From: Pelecanus crispus
Taxonomy: Eukaryota > Chordata > Aves > Pelecaniformes > Pelecanidae
Length of the DNA: 64,000 nt
NCBI RefSeq assembly: GCF_030463565.1
Contig: NC_134660.1
Coordinates: 875,501 to 939,500, forward strand
Direction of reading: 5' to 3'
Shown: positions 21,186 through 32,900 of the stretch, in pieces
Layout of the letters: every line of letters begins with the position of its first letter
How positions within the stretch are numbered: position 1 is the stretch's first letter
Notes under the pieces: model-generated
Database searches by the model: none
What the model was told of the DNA's origin: nothing
The model's input: only the letters and a program-made list of their open reading frames with translations
Translations under genes and position numbers: made by a program

Positions 21186-24100
21186 GTGAGTGGGAGAAGC
21201 TGAGCGCTTCCAGTTCACTTTATATCTTTTTGGGTTTTGTCAGTATCTTGGCTGCTCTGTGCTTTTATTGCTGATGGCATCAGGGGAAAACAGGCATGAA
21301 CCATAGAACCATAGAATGCTTTGGGTTGGAAGGGACCTTTAGAGCTCATCCAGCCCAGCCCCTGCAGTGACAGGGACAGCTTTAACCAGAGCAGGGTGCT
21401 CAGAGCCCTGTCCAACCTGGCCTGGGATGTTTCTAGGGATGGGGCCTCCACTGCCTCTCTGGGCAACCTGTGCCAGTGCTTCACCACCCTCACTGTAAAA
21501 AATTTCTTCCTTATATCCAGTCTAAATCTATGCTCCTTAAGTTTAAAACCATTACTTCTTGTCCTGTCACAACTGGCCTTGCTAAAAAGATTGCCCCCAT
21601 CCTTCCTATCAGCCCCCTTTAAGTACTGAAAGCCCTGTGTCGTTTTATACCTCATGCGTTGCACGAGCAAGGGGACTGCAAGGTCCTTTCCCTAGAAAGC
21701 TGTCAATTAGCTGCTGCCCTTGTGAGTGGACTGGGCGGGCAGGAGTCATGGCTGTGTCTTCTCTTTGCCTCGTTGCTCCCAAAGATGCAATTAATTTCAC
21801 CGGTCTCCGGTAGCGGAAGGCTTTAACTATCCCCGACAGACCATTGCCATGGAGGTTTTGGTGGCACGCAGGTACAACGGATGGCGATCTCGAAACCGCG
21901 CTTGACGTGCTGTTTTCTTCTCTAGTTGATGCGGGTCACAGAGCTGTGATCTTTGACCGATTCCGCGGGGTCCAGGACACGGTGGTAGGAGAAGGTACCC
22001 ACTTCCTCATCCCCTGGGTACAGAAACCCATCATTTTTGACTGCCGCTCTCGCCCCCGCAACATTCCTGTGATCACTGGCAGCAAAGGTGAGTGTTTGGA
22101 CGCGGCAGCTGTGCTGTGGCGTACGCTGATACTGCTCAGTTAGCAGCTGGGTGGACAGGAGAAAATGCTCCACCACAGTCAAGGTTTTTATGATCTTTAA
22201 CTTCCACAAAATGAGTATATGGGTGGGATTTTCCTCCTCTGGACATGAAGATCTCACGTGTGCCGAGTCCAGTTTGGCACACAGTCAGGAATGGCTTGAT
22301 CAGTCTTTTTAGTTATGGAACAGATTAAGGGACCCTTCCCTCAGTCCTGTAACTTGTCCCTTTAACCACAAAGTCTCTGTCTTTACAGTAGGGCAAGTAA
22401 TTCCCTGCATTGCAAACAAACTGAAGGTTAAATCTTATCTGTACGGAGGATTTGGATGACAAGGTGAAAGGGGTAGTAAAAATAACTCGTCTTTGCTGGT
22501 AAAAAGAAGTCTGAATGTTTATTCTTCCTCATTTAGTTACCCTGGAGAGGACAACTTCAGGATATCTCCTGTCCCTGTGGTTTGCCACTAAACTCGTGAT
22601 TCTCTTCCTACAGATCTACAGAACGTGAACATCACGTTGCGTATCCTGTTTAGACCAGTGACTGCCCAGTTACCGCGGATTTTCACCAGTATTGGAGAGG
22701 ACTACGACGAGCGTGTCCTGCCCTCAATCACAACCGAAATCCTCAAGTCTGTTGTGGTAAGGGCAGTGTGAGAGCTGCTGGGCTCTGCCGGTCGTCTTGC
22801 TTTCCTCTTTCTAGCAGCGAGGGACCTGCTGGAGCGTGGAATATGTTGTGCTCCAGAATAAAACTTCTCTTTCCACCCCCAGGCCCTCATGGGCCATCTA
22901 GAAAAGCTAATTGTAGCTATGCTAATTGTTTCTGTCTTGGTCATTCTGCCTGCTTGGCCTGACTTGATTCACGTTGGAAGATCTCTGGATGGGAAGAGGT
23001 TTCTTCGTTACCTACTCTCAGCTGTTAGCTCTACTCTTCTGGCTCAGAGTCACAGTCAAGAGACTGGGTTTTTCACTTCTTGTGTAATCTTAGATTTCAG
23101 CTTACCAAAGCTCTCTGGTTTTGGAAGCATCCCCGGGGGATGCCAAATAATCACTAACCAGCTTTTACGTTAAGTGCTCAACTGGACAACCTGCCCTCCA
23201 GCTTACACTTAAGTTCCCAGTCATTCAGTTTATCTCTTACTTCAGATGCCTGGGCAGCTCGGCATTTGTGAGCTCTGGGAGACTTGGGTTAACGCTGGGG
23301 CTCATGGGTGCAGAGACGGGCAGGGCATGCAGTATCTCATTTCTTGGAGCTCTCTTCTCACTGTTGTCCATGCTGATTTCAGGCTCGCTTTGATGCTGGA
23401 GAACTGATCACTCAGAGAGAGCTCGTCTCAAGGCAAGTGAGCGAAGACCTCACGGAGAGAGCAGCAACCTTCGGCCTTATTCTGGATGATGTGTCCTTGG
23501 TAAGAGAGCTCCCTTTTTCAGTTTCACTCTTTGGAGTGTGCCCACATAAGAGCAGTAGAGAAGAGAATCAGTGGACAGCCAGAGAAGGGTGGGCTGGAAT
23601 TTTGGACGTGTGGACTATGTTTGTCTGTCTGCTGTTGTGTGGGACGTAGTGGTCACCGCTCAAGTCAGTACCTCTGGTTTTGTCGCTGGCATTCGGTGAC
23701 CTTGAGCAAGCCCTTGAAGGCTCTGGTGCACTGGCTTATCGACAGGCTGCACTGTTGCAGGGTTTTTATAGTTAAAGCGAAGAGCAAATGCTTCTGTGGG
23801 TGGTGGATCAGGCCGCACGTTGCTTTGGAGAAGGCAGCTATTCCATAAGCACCCTGAGACACGGGGAGAAAGTGCTAGGCATGAGGAGGTAGTGCAAATG
23901 TACACTTTTCGTAGCATCTTTTTTTCTATGAAGTATTAGTTATTCTCCTGGCTGTGTAGCCTTCTAAGACCATTCAAGGAGGGAGCTCTTCCCTCTTACC
24001 TCCCTATAAGCTTTGTAAATTAAATCTGTTGTAATCTGGCTTGTATGTGTACCTCTCCCTCTCTTTTGGGACTTCCCTCGAAAGCTTGCTTAGAGGAAAG

Positions 24101-25967
24101 GGAAATGAGCTCTTTCACTTGGCTTTGAACATATAGGAAGTCTTTGCAGGAAGGTGACTTTGTTTCTGCAAAATGTGAGGGTTTGACTCTTTGTTTCTGG
24201 CGCTTTCCACCGAGCGTGCTACCGAAGGAAATTCACCTTTCCCCTGTCCCATGCCAGGAGCCTGCAGCTGTCCAAACAGCTTGGGCTGAGCGCACCAGTG
24301 CAAAATGGAGCATGAAGGGTGCAGGGTGGCTGGGCAGGCAGCGGGCTTCCCTGCCTTGGGAGGGGAGCGCTGGGCAGGCAGGCTGCCTCTGCCGGCCGCG
24401 CGAGCAAGCGGTGGTGGCGGGGGAGCGTGGTGTGCCTCTGAAGGTACTGGTGTTACTGGTCTGCTGGACTGGAGTTGTGCTTGTGGTGCCTCCCTTGAGG
24501 CTTCAAAACTGGATGGGGAGGCCCGCACGTCCCAGCTTCTGTTCTTTTAGGGATACTGGCTTTCCATCTCCATTCCAGTTTCGCTGATACAGGCAGGCTG
24601 CCTCCCCCTGGGAGCTGCGAGGGTCACAGCAGTGCTGCTGTAAACTGTCAGCGTTGTGGACTTTGCTTGATTTCTGCCCTGCAGACCCATCTGACCTTTG
24701 GCAAGGAGTTCACGGAGGCGGTAGAAATGAAGCAAGTGGCCCAGCAAGAGGCAGAGAGAGCCCGATTCATTGTGGAAAAGGTACCTTGTCGTTCCAAGAA
24801 ACCTGGAAACAGTTGCTGGTATCTCCTTCCCACTCTAGCTTGCAGTGAGCATCTCGCTCACCTGTCCAGGAGACCGGGCAGGTTGAACGATGAAGTCACT
24901 TAGAGTCATAATGCTAACATGGTCCTCAGCTCTGGTATATGATTGTTGGATAGATAAAGCCTAAGGTTGGTTTTGTGGGTCTTTTTTTCTTCTAATACCA
25001 TGCCACAGTCTTACTGGAGTGCTGAACAGAAATGTCTGCATGGAGGAGGGAGGAAGCAGCACTTGGGAGGAGGTGTCAGTTAGAAATAGGGTTCGAGGTT
25101 GAGATTTGCAATGCAAGTGATCCTGCTCTTTGTGAATTTTGAGAGAGTAGTTGAAGCTTTCCGTGGTGTTTGATATCATGGGCGTAGGGGCCTGTGTCCT
25201 AGGAGTGTTACTGGCTGCATGCAAGACCACATAATCTCAGATCAACCCAGGATCTCAGTGAGCATCCACAGAAACAATTTCATGTTAAGGTACCCCGGTA
25301 TGGCTGAGAACACGTGCTTGTTGAGATTGCAAGAACCTGAAACTACACCCCATATTAATCCAGTGGATGCAGTAAGACGCATGTAATCAGCCAGGATGAT
25401 TAAACAGTGGAAGTGTTTATCTGACCTGGTTTTAACTCCACTGAAGTTCTCGAATCTTTCACAGACAATTTTCCACCAGGAGTGCCCTTAGGTGGGTTAA
25501 TGTTTCATGAGGTTAAGACTGATAAGGCAATTTCAAGATGATTTTTCAACCTTTTTTCCACAGTAGGCAGAAAAACAGTCTAACAGAATGCAGTTTTAAA
25601 ATAAAATCACCATCTGTCTTAGCTCTTCTACTGGGGAAAAGAACAGTAGGGTGGTGAAGTGGGATTTTGTATTTTAAACATGACAATAGCATCTTCCTTC
25701 CCTTTTGCTTGTTTTCTCTGTTGGTTATTCGCCTTCTCATCTGTTTACTTTCAGGCTGAACAGCAGAAGAAAGCTGCTGTCATCTCTGCTGAGGGAGACT
25801 CAAAAGCAGCTGAGCTGATCGCCAACTCGCTGGCCACCGCGGGTGATGGCTTGATTGAGCTGCGCAAGCTGGAGGCAGCCGAAGACATCGCATACCAGCT
25901 CTCACGGTCCCGCAACATCACCTACCTGCCCTCTGGACAGTCTGTGCTCCTCCAGCTGCCGCAGTGA
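21098..25967 (+). CDS. PHB1: Prohibitin 1, six coding exons, complete
   Basis: The spliced CDS joins 21098-21185, 21926-22087, 22614-22756, 23383-23499, 24685-24780 and 25755-25967. All introns are GT-AG, and the total is 819 nt, or 272 residues plus TGA, the usual family length. With PHB2 the protein builds ring assemblies in the mitochondrial inner membrane that scaffold proteases and cristae; nuclear roles are also reported for the family. Seen in the translation: a hydrophobic N-terminal segment (about residues 2-28) that anchors and targets the protein, the SPFH/band-7 domain (about 26-187), and a charged coiled-coil (about 175-215) rich in Glu, Gln, Lys and Ala. The C-terminus ends in LLQLPQ. 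The start has a good context (G at -3, G at +4). Only scattered conservative substitutions separate it from the human protein as I remember it, and there are no frameshifts or missing exons. Non-coding exon 1 lies upstream in a CpG island. Confidence 0.98.
21300..21645 (-). mobile_element. CR1 LINE 3' fragment, antisense, in a PHB1 intron
   Basis: The left end shows the CR1 3'-terminal signature in reverse complement (ATAGAACCATAGAATG, then GGTTGGAAGGGACC). The minus strand encodes the C-terminal end of CR1 ORF2 without interruption, including [47 protein letters not shown] and NRLP-like [14 protein letters not shown]. It makes up about half of the 740-bp intron between the first two coding exons. 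It is a 5'-truncated copy and not mobile on its own. Confidence 0.93.
21926..22087 (+). CDS. PHB1: PHB1 coding exon B (residues 30-83, start of SPFH domain)
   Basis: The acceptor TTCTCTAG precedes TTGATGCGGG, which restores codon 30 as GTT. The exon encodes the start of the SPFH domain, from [15 protein letters not shown] to PVITGSK. The donor GTGAGT at 22088 splits codon 84 (Asp) after its first base. Confidence 0.97.
22614..22756 (+). CDS. PHB1: PHB1 coding exon C (residues 84-131, SPFH core)
   Basis: The acceptor CTTCCTACAG precedes ATCTACAG. The exon encodes [15 protein letters not shown] through [20 protein letters not shown], which includes the conserved Tyr of the GEDYDERV motif. The donor GTAAGG lies at 22757, on a codon boundary. 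Confidence 0.97.
23383..23499 (+). CDS. PHB1: PHB1 coding exon D (residues 132-170)
   Basis: The acceptor TGATTTCAG precedes GCTCGCTTTG. Encodes [18 protein letters not shown] to GLILDDVSL, the C-terminal half of the SPFH domain. The donor GTAAGA is at 23500. Phase 0 at both ends. Confidence 0.97.
23500..25754 (+). other. PHB1: PHB1 introns around exon E
   Basis: The introns at 23500-24684 and 24781-25754, like the earlier ones at 22088-22613 and 22757-23382, show no recognisable repeat, snoRNA box pair or exon. Confidence 0.6.
24685..24780 (+). CDS. PHB1: PHB1 coding exon E (residues 171-202, start of coiled-coil)
   Basis: The acceptor CCCTGCAG precedes ACCCATCTG. Encodes [17 protein letters not shown] to RARFIVEK, the start of the C-terminal helical coiled-coil that pairs with PHB2. 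The donor GTACCT at 24781 is weaker than the others but holds the frame. Phase 0 at both ends. Confidence 0.97.
25755..25967 (+). CDS. PHB1: PHB1 last coding exon (residues 203-272 and stop)
   Basis: The acceptor TTACTTTCAG precedes GCTGAACAG. Encodes [20 protein letters not shown] through the C-terminal NITYLPSGQ and LLQLPQ, then TGA at 25965-25967. The exon continues into the 3'UTR. Confidence 0.98.
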   Translation, partial: AEQQKKAAVISAEGDSKAAELIANSLATAGDGLIELRKLEAAEDIAYQLSRSRNITYLPSGQSVLLQLPQ

Positions 25968-26940
25968 GCCTGGCTCTGCAGCTGTAGCTAGCCTGGTCAC
26001 CTCTACCTACCAGATCAGCCCTTTCCAAAAGAATCTTTGCAATTTCCTCATTGGTAAAAGCAGAGGAAATTAAAATTCAACCCATTTTGAATTCTTAATC
26101 AAATAAAACTGAACACTCTTGACAACAAACCTGCATTCCTCCCATGTACGGTCAGAGCAGTGGCTCTGCTGACCATTAAGCTAGGTTTGAGAATTGCCCC
26201 TTTCCAGGCAGTTTGAGCAACAGGAGCAGAGCTTTCATCTGCTCACTCCTGGGACAAACAGGTAGCCCAGGTGACTCCCTGGCCACGAGAGTGCTGTATC
26301 AATCCATTTTCACAGCAATGCTTCAGTGCCTTTAGGCTGGCTGAGCCAGGGTCGTTACAGACTTGCAGGTCCTGGATGATGGAACAGGGACACTCGGGGC
26401 TCGCTCTTCAGTCAAGCCAGTCTTTTTTCAGGTGTCAGCCGAGAGAAAGAGGACATCTCAGCTGTTAGGACAGTGGCTCTGCTGTGCCTGTATGAACGAT
26501 AGCACTGATAGCTGGAAGCACAGATCGAGTGGACTGTGGCTGGGGGTGAGAACAGCAGAGATTCACTTTTAGTAGTAGATGGATTTCAGGCATGAGGAGA
26601 AGGTAATTCCTCTGCAGGAAAGACTTCTCATGCACGTGCGGGAAATGAGGCATCTCCACTTCTCCCCCCGCCGCCGCACACTGGTCTGTTTGCTGCCACT
26701 GGCCCTGTTGTGCAGCTTTGGTTTTTTCACCAAGGTCGGTAAAAGTGGCAGTTGGCCTATTCCAGGCGGCACCTGGGACAAAGAGGGGATGACTCCGTGC
26801 TCCGTGGCTCAGGCAGTCGGAGGTGGGCAGAATTCTCTGTTACATCAATGCTCTTTTTATTTAGGGAACCTGAATTGTGAGGAGGATGTGATGGGTGAGA
26901 CTGTATAACCAGCCTTCAATAAATGTCACAGTCCCAAGTG
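25968..26940 (+). other. PHB1: PHB1 3'UTR with two polyadenylation signals
   Basis: AATAAA occurs at 26102-26107 and again at 26918-26923. The distal one is followed by a GT/T-rich stretch (about 26938-26966), as expected of a strong downstream element. It gives a 3'UTR of roughly 0.95-1 kb, close to the length I recall for the long human PHB1 3'UTR. The proximal signal would give a UTR of only about 0.15 kb. The cleavage position is inferred. Confidence 0.75.
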
Positions 26941-29900
26941 TAGTAGTGTGGCGGGTTTTTTTTTTGATATCTCAGAAGAATGAAGGTTGGGTCAGTGGAG
27001 CAAGACACCTCATGCTTGTGCTAGATTATTTGGATAAAAGTCACTTAGCACAGGCAAATAGGTCTTGCTCCTGACAACTTAAAAGCTTGAAATATGACTC
27101 TTAGGCTGAATTCCTGCAACAAGGTAAGGCTGAGAGTATCTGGAGGTTATTGTGAGGGCTTTTAATCACTTTCCGTGTGCAGTTCAGGCTGTTATTTACT
27201 GCAGGTACATATGTTTTCTGGGGTGCTCTTTTGATGCAATACCATGCTGTTGGAAAGAAAACGGGGATTACTGTACGAGACACAGCCTACGGTGAACTGC
27301 AAACCTGTAGGCGGGTGCCAGAAGGCACGGTACTAGCCTGGCACACCATTACACCCTTCCTGCAAATAGGGTGCCGGTGCGATGCCTGTTACCCCTGAGC
27401 AACGCAGTCTTAGGCGGGTGTCATCGCTACCCTGAGGATGTCGAGCCCTCGGGAAAGCTGCTGCGAATGGTGGGCCCGTTTCGTCATCGTGTAGCCACTT
27501 TGGGTCGTTGCCCTCGCCTCTGGCGAAAGGGAAAGGCTTGCCTGCTTTTTCTGCTGGGCCGGGTATGCTCTTGCGGTGATGAGGTGCCTGAGCTTGCAAA
27601 ATATTTTAAGCAGCTAAGCAGTCAGGTCCATAACTCCCAAATAACTTCCAGACCTCATCCTCCTCCAGTGCTCTTGTTCTTTATTCTTCTGGTTTACCGC
27701 TTCAGACACTTGTAAGGAAGCTTCTACTTTTCTCCCAAGGCTCCTTTTAAAGCTCCCTCGGCGCTTCCTGCGTTTCTCTCGGTTTCATGCACCAGGTGCT
27801 GGGCTCAAAACAGTGTGTCTGAAATCCCGTCTCGGCTTCTGCGGCTCTGCATTACCTCTCCCTCCAGTTCTGCATTTTCAGTGGAGTGTGGAGTGTTTCC
27901 TGCTGCTTTTGCTGTTAGCCTCTCTGGAGGAGGTGTCTGAGGCTCTAATGGTGGCCCCTGGGTCTGATTAATCACCATTTCCTTTGCTTTTGGGTGTAAT
28001 TCTTTTTACAAATGTTCCCTGGCTGTTAACTGCTCCTTTACCCTCCCTCTGCCTCTCTTAATACCTAGAGCTGCCACGAATGCATCAGACTTCAAAGCTG
28101 CTCTTGAACCTGTAGCTGTCTGGGCGTGCGCTAGCTGAACCCCTTGTTTATATTGTGTTTATAGCTGCTCTTTGGCCTTGTAGACCATGTGGACCATGGA
28201 TCTGTCTGGCTCCAGATGGGAACGGTGACCCTAAAATCGGGGCATGTCTTTGTGTGGGCTGCACGGGGATACTGGGTGAGGAAAGAGCCCTCTGCTTGCT
28301 GGGTGGATGCTGCTCCAAGAGCTGGGCAGCAACGAGTGAGCGCTGCCTGGCATCCTCTGCCAAACTTCTCAGGTGCTGGCAGACTCCCTGATGTAAAAAC
28401 AAAACAAAAAGTCGAGATCGTGGTGTCAAGGACTGGCCTGCTTGGTGTTCCTGGCCAAGGCTGGACTGCAGAGAGTTGAAGGCTGAAGTCTGCTTCCCAG
28501 GACTCCGGCCCTTCCCTCGCAGGGCTGGGGAGGTGTTAGCAGGGTGTGAGCGCCCGCTCTCAGTGCTCTACTTGTCAGGGCAATAGAAAGAGCTTCGGGC
28601 TTGGGTAACATGAAGGCAGGCCGCCCTCACTGCTCGAACAAACAAGGCGTCCCCACCCTCTCTGTTTGGCGTTTCTAACCCTGTTGCTCTTAATAATCCA
28701 GTAACAAAAACTTGGTCGTGAAAGCGGAGCGCAATGTGGGGTGGAGAAACAGGAGAGAGAGGGTCAAGACATGCGGCTTTGTACTGAGGGTAGAGAGAGG
28801 AGTTTTGTTGTGCAGGTCCCGCTCTGCCTGCGTGAACCGCTCCGTCAGCCTGGCGTCCTGTGACTGTCACCCGCTGCTCCGCTGGCCTAAGGGGCAGCTG
28901 GCTCCCAGCCGGAGCGCAGAGCTATCGCAAGGGCTGCCTGCTCTTTGCAGCTCGTGCGTACGAAGGTGCTGGAGATGCTCCGGGAACAGCGGCTCGTCCC
29001 CCTTCACCTCATCCTTAGAGAGAGCAGGAGAGGGGCTGTCTTGTGACCGTGCCCGGAGGAGCAACCGCCGCCTGTGACATCGCGCTCCATGAGCACCGTG
29101 TGCCGCGCATTTCGGGTAAGCCGCTGCAGCCCGAGGTAAGCCGTGACCACGGCGGGGAGGCAGCTGGATGGTGCCGCTTGAGGGGAGGTGAAGAAACCTC
29201 AGGTTTGTTTCTGTGGACAGAGAAGCCGGTGGGCCCGCGGCCTGGCTGTCACGCCTGGATTCCCACTGTCTGGAATGAATGGCACAAGTCTGACCGATCG
29301 AAGAATTTCCTGCCTTGGGCAGTTATACCAGTTCTCTGTTGTGTGGGCTTTCTGCTGCTTCTTAGGGATTGTACCCATGCTAAAACTTCTGTTCTGGGGA
29401 GGGGAGTGCTTTCTGTTGTCATTTTTTCTTCATTTTTGCCACCTATTCGCACAAAACACTTTGAATTTAGTATATTTGACAACTTTTAATCCCCCATCAA
29501 ATTAGTTTGAAATTGGTTTTCTCTGGAGGAAAGACAGCATGACTGCATAAGGCCGGTGCTTCCCCAGCAAGGCTGGATGAGTTACTGGGCTGGAGAAAGC
29601 ACACGCTTCCTTAAGCAACCCAGCTAAAATGGTCCAGAAATTTACTCGGAGAAAGGCTGTGCCCCAGACGCTGCCCGGGTGTTTGCTGGCCAGAAATACA
29701 TGCCCTTCTCTCAGGCTCTCCCTCCCCAGAGCTGACTCATGCCAGCATCACACCAGGTACTCCTGGATCTTTCCATTTTCCAACAAATTGTTACATTTAG
29801 CACCAAATCTGGGGCCCGGGGGCGTTCTGTGGGTGAATGATGGAGGCTGTAGCTTTGCTGCTAACCGAGACGGCCCGTGCTGGCCAGGAAGGACGCTTGC

Positions 29901-32900
29901 CAAGTGGCCACCGTTTTTGGAGGCAAGGGGATGGCAACCCACGGCGCAGCGGAGGCCGCCAGCCCGGCTGCTCTCCCACCAGATGGCAGAACAATTCTGT
30001 GCTCCACACCGGGAGGACAGCATGCACCAAAACGTGTCCCTCAGGACCAAAACGTGTCCCTCAGCCTCCCGTGGGGACAGGTCACCCTGCCCCGGGCAGA
30101 GGACGCAAGGAGTGGACATGGACAAGGGCAAATGCAATAATAGCACACACAGTCTCCGGGCGAGGAAGAAAAAGCACAGGCTGGCACGAAAAGCTGTCTG
30201 TCGGGCAGTGCCTCCTGGTTTAGTTTAGGCAGGTTTAGTCCCTCTGCCAGGCTGTCCTGGTAAACCTCTGCCACCCATTTTACTCCGTGTTGAGCATCTC
30301 TGGGCCCAGCTCCAGGTTTTAACCTCTCTAGCCTAAGGTAGTGCACTGAAAGGTGCAAGTGCCCGTCTCCCTAACCCTGGTCCCAAGGTGCCTTGGCTTT
30401 GCAGCCTGTCTCCTTGCAGCCCTTTGAGCGCTCTGATCCCTTTCCCACCCACCAAAGGCCGTCCCTAGTTTATTACTAGGACAGGAACAACAGAAATGTC
30501 GAGGCATGACTTCGGAGGTGCAAGTTGGTTTAGCCTGACATTAAAAAACTGCCAAGCTTTTACCAACACTGGGCCCTCCTGCATGGATTCATCGTACTGG
30601 TCTGGACCCAAAGACTCAGTGCTGTTTTCTAACCTGAAGCCCCGTAGTTTTGTGGCCCCACTGCAATTAGAGTAATGGCAGCATGGACTCATCACTTGCA
30701 TTTCTCTGAATACAGCCCAAAAACTAAACTACAGGGACCGGGTTTTGGGTAAAGTCTGCTGGTAATGGGCAACATAAGACCTGCTAGGGCCGCTAAAGGG
30801 CCCTGTATGAGGGGCACCGCAGCCCTCTCCGCTGCCAGAACGCATCTCCCGCTCCAGACCAAAGAGCAGCGGTTGGGGCTGCCACCTTCACACATCAGAG
30901 CCCTACAAGCCAAGGCGAAACCTCCCTGCCCACCGCTCCTCTTTGGCTGCATGCCTCTGGAGAGGTTTGGGTTTGTTTTTTTTTTTTTCCTTCCTGGGAG
31001 ACTTTGCCTTACTTCTCTTTCCTTTTGCACTAGTGGAAAAGCTCAGCTCTGCAGCACCCGCAGCAGCTGGGCCAGCCCGCTAGCAACATTCAGACCAGCC
31101 AAACAAGCTTTTGTTCATGATAAACAAACAGGAAACTGCCTGATTTCCTCTCTGTTCACCCTCTCTCCCCTGTGCGCGCGCTCTCCCTATTTAATAGATA
31201 ACCAGCCCACCTGACTGGTGAAGTGGAGACGGAAAGCAGCCACATGGATGGTCACTCCGGAGCAGCTGTAATCCGCAGCATGGCTGTTGTGTTGAAATGG
31301 GCACCTGCTCCCTGACAGTCGCTGATGCACCAGAGCTGAAGCCTCTCCAGGTAAGGGAGCTCCCCGAGTTTGTGATAATTTGTACCCTGCAGCAAGCTGG
31401 CAGCATGTCTGAAGTGGTTAGAGGAAGGGATAGGGAGGAGTTTCCTTATTGCTTCCTTTGTGCTGTTTATATCCAAGTGGATCTAGCAGAAAATGCCTCT
31501 GTCCTGAAACGCAGAGCTGTGGCAGGGTGTGTGGGGGGAGAGAGCACTTGTGGAAGCAGGTGGGAAATAATGTCCTAAGCCGGGCTGGAGCTCAGCTCGG
31601 CTGGGAGATGGGGAGCAATTCTTGGGGCTGAATTTGGTTTTGTTACTCTTTGCCTAGCACTAGGCAGCACTGGGGGCTGAGATGTTCCTCATACGCCTGT
31701 TCTCCATCAGCAGAACTGAGCTGACTTCAGTCCCCCCCTTAGAAAGCAATAAAAACCCAAATCCATGGGGAAAGAACCTGGCGGGGCAGGCATCCAGTTC
31801 TTGCTGAACACATCCCCAGAAAAGAGAGCAACTAGAGAGGCTGGGAGAGCTGCCACGGGAGGCTGAGCTCAACTGCTGCTGTAAAAACAGCATTTGGGGC
31901 TCCCCACCCTGGATCTGCACATGATGCTGATCTGGACCAAGTCAGAAACCCGCAGTGAGTTATCCTTGATCTCTGACAAGCCAAAGCTGTGCATGAGCAT
32001 GGGAAATTATGTCCCAAACTGAGCTGCAGTGCAGAAGGTGGGAGTCAGTGGAAGATGCCAGCTGCAAGATGTGTTCAGCCTGGGCTGGCAGGGGCAGCAA
32101 GGCAGGAAGGGCAGGAGGAGGCTAGGAAAGAGTGCGTGCAGGATGCCTCTGAAGCAGTAGGTTAAAAATATTCAACAGAGGCAAGAACAGGAAGGAAGCA
32201 GGGGTTAAGCCTGAACAAGGTGAGTCTATCCCAGAGACATTAATTCAAACATGACTTTCATGGGCATAAGTCTTGCAGTGCCCCTTTTGCAAAGCTGGTA
32301 AATACAACTCTCTGCCCTCCGTCATGGCACCTCCCTCCCAAGCTTTTCATGAGCACTTTTCAAACCCAGAGGAAAGTTTCTACACAAAAAGCTAGGCTGG
32401 AAGATTGGGTGTGAATGGACACAACTCTAGTTAAACCACTTTGTTCCTCACCAGCCAAGGTACATGGACGCTACTTGTACTGCTCTGGTAGGGGTTGATG
32501 CTGATCTGAGCAGACATGCTCTTTAATGCAGGAGCAGAAATGTCTCCAGCAGCTATGGTGATGTTTCCATTTAACAATTACCCCAGCACAAACTGCCCTT
32601 ACGCAGGCAGTCTGCTGGGGAGACCACCTGAGATTACAGCATAACACCAAAACTGATTAAGCAGACAGCAAAGAGTAAAAGCCCAATTCTGTGAGTTCCC
32701 CTCACTCCCATCCTGCTCTTGTCCAACTGCCATATCCCTCAATCTGTATTTTACTTTATTTAAAAAAAAAAAAAACCAACAAAACCACAAAACCAAGGCT
32801 CCCCAAAGAGAACTTTATTTTTTTGTGGCATGATTTCTAGGCAGAGGCTGATAGCTCTGATAATACAGTCATGTTACTGCCCTGCCCCCAGTACCCCAAA

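Noticed and set aside
22088-25754. Possible intronic snoRNA in PHB1
   Set aside because: I looked for paired C (RUGAUGA) and D (CUGA) boxes with terminal stems and found only isolated partial matches.
29629-30228. 199-codon open frame between PHB1 and ZNF652
   Set aside because: No domain, and the frame includes a 20-bp tandem duplication. Competing minus-strand frames cover the same DNA.
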